A stretch of DNA of 64,000 nucleotides from Poa pratensis. Its lineage: Eukaryota; Streptophyta; Magnoliopsida; Poales; Poaceae. Positions within the stretch are counted from its first letter, which is position 1; each line of letters begins with the position of its first letter. Below, in pieces: positions 23,883 through 36,086 of the stretch. The translations under genes and the position numbers were made by a program. Location of the stretch: positions 30,527,401 through 30,591,400 of the forward strand of contig CAMZMU010000115.1 in assembly GCA_947311845.1 (NCBI GenBank), given 5' to 3'. The notes under the pieces were generated by a model. The model saw only the letters and a list, made by a program, of their open reading frames with translations, was not told the origin of the DNA and ran no database searches.

Positions 23883-25320
23883 CCGATCGTCACATCACAA
23901 GCAGCAAGCAATTTGATTCATTTGTAATCAGGGATTCAGGGGGCTAATTCAGACATTGCAGCCGCAGCAATATACATGGATAGCAATATTTTGATGTTTT
24001 CATTTTGTTAATCAGACATCAATTTTTGTTCAAGAATACGGTATCAAAGTTACACAGCAATCCCCTTCTCTTTTATCACGAAGATTCGGCAGGGTGAGTA
24101 AATTAAAACGAATTTATGTGTCTCTTTTATGAAGAGTAGATCCATGCTTCAAATGGCTGGCAAGATGGTACTTACAGTCTTTGATCCCTATGCTGCAGCC
24201 TAATTCGGTAATTCCAACTCACACACCTTTCTGGAAATCGAATTGCTTTTTCGTCCTGATCCCAAATCCACTAGTTCAACGATCCACCAAATGTGTTGCA
24301 ACATCTAGTCTCACCACATCTTCTGGCTTCATCATTGAACACCGATGGGCATGATAGATTCCCAATTGTTTTGCCCTTCGCCGTTGATCAGTCATGCACG
24401 GTGCATCACAGTTTTGTCAACACAGCTTGGGACGTGAAGGTTCTGTCACCTGTTTCTCATAGTGAGCAACTACAGTTTGGCGAGCTGACTGAATATCGGC
24501 CACCATTGTCCTACAGGCGAACAGCAACGCAATGGTTTCTGCCAACCTGCGAACCACTACGGCCTCTTTCTACAATCTTTTCACTGGCCTCCAAATCATG
24601 GATCAATGACGCCGGCCGCGATCCATGCCTGAACTAGGTCTGCAGCAGCTCGCGTCCTGCTCTACGCATATCATGCAGTTCGTGCAGCTAGTAGGCCATG
24701 CTTAATGATAATGTTTGGCCAATCTGCTTCACTGCGCCTCAATCCTTTGCAAAACATGAAACGATCGAGTCTTCAACGCTGCATCGACCCAAGGATCAAC
24801 CATCTACCTCAAGATCAAGGACAACTAAACTCTGCATATATATTTGGGAATAATAGGGGGGAGAGTACTTTTTTTTTTTTTGCATGAAGAGGGGCAGAGT
24901 ACTACCGAGAACAAGATTGCCTACTCTGATTGATATTGGGAATCAGAAGGATCGAAGATCGATAAGGTGTTTACGGCATGACGTGGTTAATTTCCAGAGG
25001 ACAATGAGGAAAAGGTTGCGACTTCTCTGTTGCACGGTCGGGTAGCGGGGTACAGGGAAGCCGTGAGGTTGTCCCTTATGCTGTTATGCATCACAAGGAT
25101 ATTCGACCAAACCAATCAATCAATCGTAAAAGACAATTAAGCAATACTAAATCATTTCCTCCCTTCTATAGATAGATAGATTCAACCATCCGTGAATCGG
25201 GACACAGCAGTTCTTGACATCGCTTAAGTTTCAGATAACTAAAACATCCCAATCCAAAATTCAGAAGAACACCATCAGGTGCCAGACAGGATATTCTCCC
25301 TCTCCCCTTCACCGATATAC
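23883..25320. other. Intergenic: hyccin 3' region to H2A.X
   Basis: The first ~200 bases are probably the 3' UTR of the hyccin gene. An open frame at 24293-24637 (+) has no recognisable similarity. A T12 run is at about 24870. Confidence 0.5.
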
Positions 25321-26081
<761 letters not shown>

Positions 26082-27973
26082 TTATTCATTTTTCACATTT
26101 TCCGAACAGGTTTTTTTTTCGAACAGCTTTTTTTTTACTCTAATCCACTGCTTTATTAAACGAGAAAACGATTACACTCCGACTGAATCTCATCAGTCAA
26201 AAATCCAGGTATTACATCAAAGCAAAAATAATCTATGCTAAGAGCTTCTTTGGCACACCGGTGGGCCGCTTTATTTGCGTCCCTTCCAACATGAAGAAGC
26301 TTGACTTCCTGGAAAGTAGAACACAAAACCTTCATCTCGCGCACCACATGCGCCCCTTCAGTCCGACTTTGGCAATCCTCCTGCCACAATTTTTCCAGCG
26401 AACTGCAATCAGTTTGGATGATTACTTTGCGGATGCCCAACCGAGCCGCAGCTTCGAGGCCCTCTCTGCTAGCCAGTAGTTCGCTGATAAAAGGATCAGC
26501 AACATGGTTATGTTTCCTACAGCCGGCCTCCACAAACACCCCACAATGGTCCCGGATAACGTACCCAAAACCCGCTTCAGACGTATGACAGTTTAGCGAA
26601 CCATCAACATTCACCATCAACCAGCCCTCTGGCGGCGGCAACCACTTGCACTCGGCCGTGACAAACACCTTCTGTCTCGGTGGCAGTTCAAGCAAAGCAA
26701 GTTGATCTTCGATCAGCTTCATAGATCCTAGTGGTTTGTATTGTTCTTCTCCATGCACATACTTGTTCCGACTCGACCAAATACACCAAATAACGGTGAT
26801 AGCAATCGGTACTTGTGTAGCCGTCAGAGCCGAACCAAGCAACAAATCCTGCATCCATGTCACCGGGTGCACTTTAGGGACGGTGAAGCCAAAGTGATCT
26901 AGCGTAGCCGCCCAAAACTGCGTGCGTGTACACACCGCATCAATGCATGATGCAACGTCTCATCTTTGTGGCCACATAACTTGCATGTGGCATTCTTCAT
27001 CACATGTCGTCTGTCAAGCTCAGCATAACAAGGCAGGAAGCCTTTCAGCGCCCGCCACCAGAAGATCCGCACCTTAGGTATAACCTTGAGCTTCCACAAC
27101 TTCTTCCATTGCTGCTCATGATCCGAGCATCCTGGTGCAGCATCAATATGATTTACCACCATTCGGTAGGCCGACCGAACCGTGTATATACCTGTCTTCT
27201 CTTCACTCCACGCCCAGAAATCCTCGCCGCCATGCCTCGGTCGAGGGAGGCAAAGAACCGCCTTTGCGTCAAGAGGACAGAGATGAGCATTGACAACTTC
27301 CTCATCCCATTTACTAGTGGTCTGGTCCAGCAGCTTCGAAACAAATGTTAGTTCTGTTCCAGCAGCCTGTCTCTGTTCATCTCGGACAAGAGGTTTCAGA
27401 CCCGGTACACCTGTGAGCCATTGATCATACCAAATACGAGTATCCTGACCATCACCAATTCGCTTCACAAGGCCCTTTTTTAACACTTCTCTACCACATA
27501 TGATAGCCTTCCATACCTTGGATGCATTCTTTGGGCATCCAGCTGAAAGGAACTCACCATTGGGAAAATATCTTCCTTTCAACACACGAGCACACAAGCT
27601 CGTTGGATTCTCCAGCAGACGCCACGCTTGCTTCCCTAGCATCGCATCATTGAAATTTTTGAGGTCTCGGAACCCAAGGCCTCCTTTACTCTTTGCAATC
27701 GACATCTTGTCCCAAGCTTGCCAATGCATGCCATTTTTGTCTAATGATCCACACCACCAGTACTTGGACGAAATCGCCATTAATTTGGAGCATAAACCTT
27801 TTGTGAGTTTGAAACAACTCATAGAATAGGTTGATAGAGCTTGGATCACCGACTTGATCAACACTTCCTTCGCAGCAAAGGACATTAACTTCTCACTGTA
27901 CCCCTGGACCTTTGACCTAGATGCTTCAACCACATGGTCAAATTGTTTGTCCGTCAATCTACCCGAGGCAGTA

Positions 27974-28468
27974 TGACAAGGGTATACATCTCGGGTACCC
28001 TACCGTGAGGGTACCTGGTGCACGTGACGACTAAGGCCCAATAGCGAAGAGCCTACTCGAAGCCCAAGACAGGAGGCCCAAGAAGATGGAGTACCCTCCA
28101 AGATTAGACATAGGCATAGTCGGTTTAGATTTTCCTTGCGTGTAAACTAGGTCGGTTACGAACTCCCGAGACCCAGCCTATTTAAAGGCTGGGAGGGGTG
28201 CCGATCTGGGGACAAGCCATTCTCGAACCACCAAAAGCTCTAGCGAGATCGATACCTCGCCGGAACTCCCCTGTAATCGCATAATCCACACAATCAATAC
28301 CAGACAAGCAGGAAGTAGGGTCTTTACCTCCACCCGAGGGGCCTGAACCTGGGTAAATCTTTGCCTCTGCTTGTCAGCCGACGAAACTACCAGTACTACC
28401 ACGTTCTCTCCCCATAATCTCAACCCTAGGTCCTTAACCATGGGATTTGATGAGGGTACACCTCGTCA
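27974..28468 (+). repeat. 5' LTR of element 2
   Basis: Starts TGACAAGG and ends CCTCGTCA, so one terminal base is unpaired. A perfect inverted repeat CCCAGCC/GGCTGGG (28172-28193) encloses the TATA box TATTTAAA. The PBS TTGGCGCCGTCTGTGGGA follows at 28470. Confidence 0.95.
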
Positions 28469-29171
28469 ATTGGCGCCGTCTGTGGGAAAGAATAGTGCTG
28501 GACTTGCGGTTTCTTCGGTTCCATCGGAAAACAGCGACTCGCCGATCGGATCTACAAACGGCAACTCGCCGGCTGCATCGACAAACCAGAACTCGCCGAC
28601 TCAGGCGGCACACGGCAACTCGCTGGCTCACTCGACAAACGGCAGCACGCCAGCTTCACCCGCAAAAAGCGCATCGGATCCTCTGATGGATTTCGAGCCA
28701 CACTCGCCAGGATTCCACGAGGCCTTCTCCGATCTCGAGTCAGGTTTGGGTTTAACCGTTGGTTCGTTCAATTTCTTCGTCAACAAGCTTGGTGTGCAGG
28801 ACTTGACGGATCCACGCCAACTCGCGACTTCCGCACCCGAGTCTCCATCGGTTGCGGTTCCTTCGACTGCGGATCTCTCAACTACGTCCATACCATCGTC
28901 GATCCTCCAATCTTGCTCATCTGCGACAACCATGTCCACACGAGAGATGCACGAGCTCATCAAAGAACTTCAGGGCGAGGAGGCCAAATCAGCATACCGC
29001 ACAAACGATCCCGATCTCGATCTCTCACTCGAGGATAGTTTTGACTGCGGGCTCTCCTTCAGCGACCTCGACGAACTCGAAACTCATATCGACAACTACG
29101 TCGAGATCTGCACCAACAACAACAACCTCGACTCTCAGATTCATAACAACTCAAAGACGCGGAGGACATAG
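28440..29171 (+). pseudogene. gag N-terminal part (element 2)
   Basis: An open frame of 243 codons starting at the ATG inside the LTR and crossing the LTR end and PBS, as in element 1 (shared start MG..E.TPRQLAPSVG). It has the same Ser/Asn/Pro-rich repeats (TNGNSPA) and SGLGLTVGSFNFFV, which corresponds to SGLDVTVGDFNFFV in element 1. It stops at 29169, where the deletion has joined it to integrase. The nucleocapsid and core gag regions are absent. Confidence 0.8.
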
Positions 29172-30092
29172 TCAAAAGGTGTATCGGCTGCCAAAAATTC
29201 GCCACAAAACCACACGCACCCGCGTCGGCGTTGAAGACAATACCATTGGCCTGGCCCTTCGCCCAGTGGGGGCTCGACATGGTTGGGCCACTCAAAAAAT
29301 CCTCCCATGGAGGGCATACTCACCTTCTGGTGGCGGTCGACAAGTTCACCAAGTGGATTGAAGCAGTACCTATCACAAGTTCGACTGCCACTACAGCAGT
29401 CAATTTCATAAAATCCATCATATACCGCTTTGGTGTGCCAAGTAGCATCATCACTGACAACGGTACAAACTTCACGGCTGAGAATTCAAATCCTTCTGCA
29501 AAGAGCAAGATATCACGCTCAATTATGCATCTGTGGCACACCCGCAATCTAATGGCCAAGTCGAAAAGGCCAATGGACTTGTGACAAGCGGAATCAAGAA
29601 ACGCCTCCTGGTGCCACTCAAAAGGGCCGCGGGTGCTTGGGTAGAAGAGCTCCCGTCTGTGCTATGGAGCCTACGCACAACACCCAACGCCTCAACGCAA
29701 TTCACTCCATTCTTCATGGTCTACGGCGCAGAGGCAATCCTGCCATCAGACGTAAGGTTCAACGCACCAAGAGTCGAAGCATACAATGAAGACGATGCAG
29801 ATGAAGCACTCGAAGATGCAGTCGACTTGCTCGAAGAAGCACGCACAGCTGTCTACCAGCAAGATCTACGCAACTATCACAGCCGTCGACTGCGTACCAG
29901 GTCCTTCGAGGTGGGGACTTGGTACTTCGACTGAAGCAAAAGAAGGTGCATAAACTTGCTTCTCCATGGGAAGGACCCTTCATCATCACCGAGGTCATTG
30001 GTGGTGGAGCATACAGACTGAAGCACGCGAAGACAGGCGAACTCTCTCATAATCCTTGGAACGTTGCGCAGCTGCGCCGTTTCTATGCTTAG
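29156..30092 (+). pseudogene. Integrase (element 2), two frameshifts
   Basis: Begins within the zinc-binding region (CIGCQKFA), then the catalytic core: WGLDMVGPL, VAVDKFTKWIEAVPI with the first Asp, ITDNGTNF with the second, and NGQVEKANG with the Glu. It continues through a C-terminal region to LRRFYA-stop at 30090. One base is missing near 29484 and one in a G-run near 29915, so three frames must be read in turn. In a gypsy element this enzyme inserts the cDNA into the genome. This copy could not make it as given. Confidence 0.88.
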
Positions 30093-30132
30093 ATTGTTCA
30101 GTCGCATAATGTAATAGGCACATATGTCGGAT

Positions 30133-30214
30133 GGCTGCAGGTTTCAGACGCGCTCTTTTCCTTACCAGGGTACCTAAGGGGACTGGAAGGTTTTTAATGA
30201 GGCGGCCTGCAGCC
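30133..30214 (+). other. Conserved structured 3' retroelement motif (copy in element 2)
   Basis: Starts 40 nt after the integrase stop. Closing arms are GGCTGCAGG (30133-30141) and CCTGCAGCC (30206-30214), a perfect 9-bp stem. Inside are TCCTTACCAGGGTACCTAAG and GGAAGGTTTTTAATGAGGCG. Confidence 0.75.
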
Positions 30215-30294
30215 TAACATTCATAAATGGAATATAGTCAATAAATTCCTCATATTTCTCCCTGTTTACTACTCGCACAACCTTAGCCTCACCC

Positions 30295-30610
30295 GAATAC
30301 TCGGGGGCTGCGCTACTTCAAAACGTGAGCTCTCGCTCCTTCAAACATAATACCCAGGCCACTCGAATACTCGGGGGCTGGGTCGTACAAAATCATACAA
30401 AACCACAAGGTTGCTCAATAACATGAGTTGAAGCTTCAAACACCGTAAAAAATTCACAGCCTCACTCGAGCACTCGGGGGCTGTAGAATGCATGTTCTAT
30501 ACAAAGTGTTTTTCATAAACCCCACTCGATACACTCGGGGGCTGCATACATACAAGTGAACAAATATGTACTAAGTACAATTGGCAAAATTTACACTCGG
30601 GGGCTGTTCC
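30295..30610 (+). repeat. Dispersed PPT-like motifs (element 2)
   Basis: actcgggggctg occurs about five times (near 30300, 30371, 30474, 30535 and 30597) with unequal spacing, at the place where element 1 has its 44-bp tandem array. Each equals the core of the true polypurine tract at 35581. Confidence 0.8.
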
Positions 30611-30625
30611 CTATACATAAAAACC

Positions 30626-33600
30626 CTAATCTTCCGGTTCGTCCTTGCTGGAAGAACGGGCCCATAAGTTGAGCGATAGCACTCAACCAACACCCTCGCA
30701 TGTTCGACTGTATCGTCAGATGCGATTGGGACAAAGACGATCCAGGCACGGGTGGACGTAGCTGCAAATTTGGACGACTTCGGATGTATGCCATCGTTGC
30801 GTTGGCCCATCCACAAGCTTCTGGGCGATAAAATCTCGAATGGAACCTGCACTCCGAAAAGCCGAGCAACGCGTGGATTCCTTGAGGTTGCGGCCCAGTC
30901 GGAAAAAGCGTCTGGTTGATTCGACTGAAGGCCGACCTGCATAACTCAAGAAGCATAGTGCTCCGCCACACTCGATCCTGCAGGGTCGCGAGTATCCGTG
31001 CTCGGTGCTTATCCAAGCGAAGTGCTGACGGCCAGTCGTGGGTTCGTCAGTCGCCATGTTCAACTGCTCATCTACGCGAGCCTGCTCCGCCTGGAAATCT
31101 TGAACAAAACCTGCAACAACACAAGTTGGGTGAACAAAAAGGAACAGGTTGTGAACTCACAAGATCAAGGCAGTCATGCTTACACTCGAGCTGTCTGTTC
31201 ACGATCTCCATCTCGCCAAGCACATACTCCTCTCGTTGGGTGGGTAAAGCAGGCCTCGCCCTCATCCTTTCCAGCTCGCCGCGGGTGTTCTCCAACTCTT
31301 GCTCCACTTTTGCGACTCGAGCCTTCATATAACGCATTACTGCGGCATCGTTCGACACCTGAGCTCGAGATCGAGTGGGGGCACGATGCCGCGACGAACT
31401 AGATGAAGTGGCGGCTGGCTGTTTCTGTTCCAAATATCATAAAAGTTTCGTGAGAAACTCATCACAAAGCTTAGATGAATAAAAGCACACAACATTACAG
31501 GCAGAAGCATAACGAGGACATTAAGTTCATACAAAGGTAGCAAAAGCGCATGCGTACTCGCATGGTCATAAGTTTAATTACAAGACATAAAAAGTGCGGC
31601 TGCCCTACTTCTCCGACACCGACTCAGACCTAGCCCTACTCGCACGGCGGCGACCTCTGTTGCCCGACGTTCCATGGTGTTCATAAAAAGGTTGGCCAGG
31701 CGGGTGGCTCGCTCGCTAACAGGCTTCAAAGAGATAAGCTTCCCACCGGCCTTCCGAGGGAAGTCAGACATCGCCGCCTCGAAGTTACCCTCTATCCCAT
31801 GACCTAGTATCAGCTTGAGGGTGGACTCCGAGCCGCGTACCGTGAGGGCGCGAGCAAAATTCGCCATGGTTGAAGTCCCCGGTCCAAGCACGCCTGCAAA
31901 TCCGTCAGCAGTCGATGGCACCTCGCCTAGTGGGAGCACCTCCTTGTACACAGCGCCGAGGGTGCTGGTAGACTTGGCAAGAAAGTCCTTCGCCTGGACA
32001 AAGGTAGCACCAAGGTCACCTATAACCTGGTCGAGTGATAAATCATCACTGACCATGTCAGTAGGTGTTGGCACACCAATCGCCTCTGTAACGTGAACCA
32101 GAAAAAGCAAGGTTACTACATAATACTCAACGGGTACATGGGAGGCATACAAAAAAGATGGTTCCTTACCTCTCACATTCTGCGCGAGGCCAACCAGTCG
32201 CTCAGCATGCTCCTTCTCGCGCGCAGCGGCAGAACGCTGGGCGGCATCCGCGGCTTTCTTCGACTCGGCAGCTTGAGTGGCAAGAGCTTCTTCTAGCTCC
32301 TTCACTCGCGTTTCAGCAGATGCCTTGTCACCTGTGAGAGGCAAAATGTCATTCACAATCGACAACGCAAAGACAGAGCAAAAAGAGCTTCGAGTACAGA
32401 AGTCGAACACACTTACGGCTGAGTTGCTCCATGATAGCACGCAGATTGTCTCTCTCCTGTTCAACCTGGACAAAGGCTTTGCCTGATTCCACCAGGTTGA
32501 GGTAGAAGGGCTGCATGCACATGGAACCAGCATAAGTTATACACAAATAGTCCCAGCATGAGGACTCGACAAATGACACTTACGTGTTCAACCCAAGGAG
32601 CAGGCTTGGCAGCAGAAGTCCCAATTTCTGGAGTCGACGTGCTCGCAATCTTGGCGGCTTCAATGGTAGTGGCCGTGGCTACTGTCTTCACGACTTCAGT
32701 CGCAACAGGAGAAGCTTCTGGCTGATCTGGAGTCAAAGCTCTCTCGGCTAGAGGAGTCGGAGGGCGCACAGTCTCGGCACTACGAGTGACCGAAAGACAT
32801 ACAACATAAGAAACAGTACTCAACTCACAAAAAATTAGTACAAAAAGGAGCAAACCTGTGCTCTTCTTCATCATCAGTGTCGAGCTCTTCAAAGTTTGGG
32901 CCTCCAAAAAGTAGCTCCCCACCCGACTGAGGAGGAGGAGGAGCCGAGCTCAACGGGCTCACGTCCAAAGGAGCAGCTGTGGTCGTAGGAGACGAGCCTG
33001 AGTCTCCGTCATCTCTCACATCTGATCCCTTTGCGGGTGAACTCATGGAGGAAGACACAACTTGAGCTGCCCGACGGCGCTTGCGAGTGGGGATCTCGCT
33101 CACATCATCAGTCGTGGCACGCTCCTTGTCATGTGCTTCTTCAACCCCTTCCTCTTCAACCTCTTCTGTGGGAGATGTAGTAGCCGAAGGAAGAGGCGAT
33201 TCATCTCCTCCCTTCGCTTCTACCGTCACCTCTGTTTCATGAGTTGGGCCATCTTCAGGAAGAGGAGGAAGGGTTGAGGTGGTCGAGTGGCCCTGCACAC
33301 AAAATACAGCAGTCGAAGTCACAAAGATGCATAGCAGAATAACAAAAACAGGAGATCATAAACTTGATAGATTCACTAACCTCTGGCAAAGGCTTTTCAG
33401 CCGTATAAGGAGCGACGGGCAGTCGACGTTGCAGGGCTCGCTGGATTTTGTGCTGGTGATGGACCGCACATGTGCCACCAGCTCACTCCTAGACAGCTCC
33501 TCCTTGTTCATCCGAGTGGAGTCGAGAGGGCCTTCATACTGCCACATAGGGTGAGCTCGGCGCGGAGCGGCCACACCCGCATCTTCACAAAGGTGGCAAT

Positions 33601-34347
33601 TAGATGCACACCAGTGACGCTGTTAAGCAGTCCTCCAATCGTCTCCAGCAGAGGCGCCGCTTCCGCCACTTCTTCAGTCGAAAGCTCATGGTCCCAGGCC
33701 TTCGTCCTAGCGGCTATACCAGCAGTCGAAAATGCTGGGGCCCCTTCCTGGTCGACTAGCACATAGAACCACCTTTTCCTCCACCCTTGCGCCGAGTCGA
33801 CTGGCTTCAGGGCAAAGTATCGGGTGTCGCTGCGTACTTGGATCTGAAGGCCTCCAACTGGTAGGTTCGGCCGCCTCGGTTGTTGGGCCTGACCATGAAG
33901 ATAGATTTCCAAAGAGCCCAGCTGGGAGCAACTCCCAGGAAACACTCGCACAATACCATGAAGCAGGCAATGTGCATAATGCCGTTCGGGGTGAGATCAT
34001 GGATCTGCACCCCATAGGCGTACAACAAACCACGAAGGAATCGTGGAGGGGAAAAGATAAACCCCTAGGCAAGAACTCCGCAAAACATACGCGCTCGTTT
34101 GCGCGAGGCTCGGGGAGTACCTCTTTCGATGGCGCGCGGACGGTAAGCTGGTCCGCCGGCGGCAGCAATCCGTCCTCGCGGAACTTCTTGAGGTGGGCTG
34201 CCTTGATTGTGGACTTCATCCAGTCACCGTCGCTCTTCTTGAGGTCGACGGCGGCCGCAGATGCGCCAGCCGCAGCTTTCTTCCCCTTCATAGCGGCCGC
34301 GTCAGTCGCGGGCGCGTCGGTGGCAGAGGCTTTCCTCTTTGGCGCAT
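30626..34347 (-). pseudogene. Antisense multi-exon gene of the 'putative gypsy-type transposon' family (element 2)
   Basis: Same orientation, position and exon order as the gene at 8713-12463. One base is missing just after the start at 34347 (the frame then reads APKRKASATDAP). The first domain has LLPPADQLTVRAP, VCFAEFLPRGLSFPLHD and then, after a shift, LTPNGIMHIACFMVLCECFL and SWALWK. Later exons: MWQYEGPLD (33560 region), an acidic linker with a basic KRRR patch (33322-32825), a coiled coil (32340-32160), a conserved block TMANFARALTVRGSESTLKL (31870-31800), QREEYVLGEM (31240) and a C-terminus ending KDEPED at 30626. Exons are clearly conserved with element 1 while introns are not. Frameshifts are present. 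The role is unknown. Confidence 0.75.
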
Positions 34348-34481
34348 GGCAGTGGTGGCTAGGGAGAGCAGCAAGAGCTTGGGCGCAAGAAACAATGGAG
34401 CAGGAGCGCGAGGAAGAAGATGGAACAGGGGCGGCGCGCAGAGCAATTGGCTAGTAAAAAGCAATGCCAGTGCCGTTTCCC

Positions 34482-34564
34482 CTATTTACCTCAAATCAAA
34501 GGCATTCACAACCATTCAGATCCTAAACCGTGCGCTACGCACGCAATCTAACCGTACACGTGGC
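34482..34564 (-). promoter_or_regulatory. Candidate promoter of the antisense gene (element 2)
   Basis: On the - strand GCCACGTGTACGG (34552-34564) lies upstream of GGTAAATAG (34482-34490), about 140 bases before the gene start. This matches the arrangement in element 1. Confidence 0.5.
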
Positions 34565-34977
34565 AAACGCGGAGGGCAACCGTCGCCGGCCACTCCGCCC
34601 ACTATGCACGCAAAAAGAGGAGCCATAATGGGCCCACCTACGTGTCACGTCCCATCCATCGCAGCATAACGCACGCCACGCGTGTCAGACCGCGCTGTCG
34701 CCACAAAACGTCATCCATGACGTCGTCACAAGAACTTTGATCTGAAATACGTTCGAGTCCGCTTAACGCGTATTGGTGACTCGATTGCCTTGTTTGGTTT
34801 GAGTGTGAAAAAGCAATGATAAGGCAAAATTGGTCACTCGACCGTTCCTTCGGCTTATTCCATATTACTCCCATTGGGAGCGTATCAAAAAAAAATTCGA
34901 CTAAAGATGCTCAAGACAATGACTTTGATATTATCCTCCATTACAAGTAATAAAGCACAATCTCGGGGGCTACTCCC

Positions 34978-35003
34978 ATCGGGAGCGCTGTCGCGCACCC
35001 GAT
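34978..35003 (+). other. 3' hairpin (element 2)
   Basis: ATCGGGAGCGC/GCGCACCCGAT with loop TGTC, 10 of 11 pairs. Compared with element 1 an extra C on the left arm is matched by an extra G on the right arm. It follows ctcgggggctactccc. Confidence 0.75.
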
Positions 35004-35580
35004 AGAATAAACGTCAAAAGGACAGTCGACAAATATATCGACTCCGTTCATATATGAAATCATACTCGAAACATTCCCGAGTTGCGTCCGTCGCAAATAC
35101 CTCGGATGCTGCACGCATCGTGCAAAGGTAAGACTCGCCGAACTTTCGAGCTGGGCTAAGGACCGTTCCAGCAACGTCAATCCTTATACTTTCCGTGTCA
35201 GCAGACATGATGAAAAATCCCGACGGACGCGTTGGGTAAAATTCAAAGTTATACTGCAGATCGACTCAGTAAGACCTCAAACGGCCTAGTTGAATCTGAC
35301 CAGTTTGTTCCAGATTCGAGTCCGGAGACTCGAGTTTGATTGAAAGCTAGTAAGATTTTACCCGAATGTGTAGTTAACCAGTCCCGATCCGTCGAGTGTA
35401 CTGGGCCTACTAAGCTATTATCCCTTGATCTTCATAAGCAAAAACCACAGTCGATGAAATACTCGACATAGCCAACATGTGATATTCATACAGAAATTCC
35501 AATTATAGTATACAGAATACAAAGCATATGACGTGCACTTACGAACGAGTCCATGCCCGATTCTTCGAGTCAGACAAGTA

Positions 35581-35592
35581 CTCGGGGGCTAC
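35581..35592 (+). other. Polypurine tract of element 2
   Basis: CTCGGGGGCTAC lies directly before the 3' LTR. Confidence 0.85.
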
Positions 35593-36086
35593 TGACAAGG
35601 GTATACATCTCGGGTACCCTACCGTGTGGGTACCTGGTGCACGTGACGACTAAGGCCCAATAGCGAAGAGCCTACTCGAAGCCCAAGACAGGAGGCCCAA
35701 GAAGATGGAGTACCCTCCAAGATTAGACATAGGCATAGTCGGTTTAGATTTTCCTTGCGTGTAAACTAGGTCGGTTACGAACTCCCGAGACCCAGCCTAT
35801 TTAAAGGCTGGGGGGGTGCCGATCTGGGGACAAGCCATACTCGAACCACCAAAAGCTCTAGCGAGATCGATACCTCGCCGGAACTCCCCTGTAATCGCAT
35901 AATCCACACAATCAATACCAGACAAGCAGGAAGTAGGGTCTTTACCTCCACCCGAGGGGCCTGAAGCTGGGTAAATCTTTGCCTCTGCTTGTCAGCCGAC
36001 GAAACTACCAGTACTACCACGTTCTCTCCCCATAATCTCAACCCTAGGTCCTAAACCATGGGATTTGATGAGGGTACACCTCGTCA
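35593..36086 (+). repeat. 3' LTR of element 2
   Basis: 494 bp, nearly identical to 27974-28468. The TATA palindrome is intact at 35791-35812. It is followed by the target duplication CAGTA. Confidence 0.95.

Larger units (their letters stand above)
27974..36086 (+). mobile_element. Ty3/gypsy-type LTR retrotransposon, internally deleted (element 2)
   Basis: LTRs 27974-28468 (495 bp) and 35593-36086 (494 bp), with target duplication CAGTA at 27969-27973 and 36087-36091. The LTRs differ at four positions plus one indel (about 0.8%), so this is younger than element 1. Content: the gag N-terminus, a large deletion, the integrase, the conserved 3' motif, the antisense gene, hairpins and the PPT. 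Gag core, protease, RT and RNase H are missing. It is inserted in the reverse-transcriptase region of a LINE. Confidence 0.95.

Noticed and set aside
24293..24637. Small gene downstream of hyccin
   Set aside because: No recognisable motif, no splice or promoter signal and unremarkable composition.
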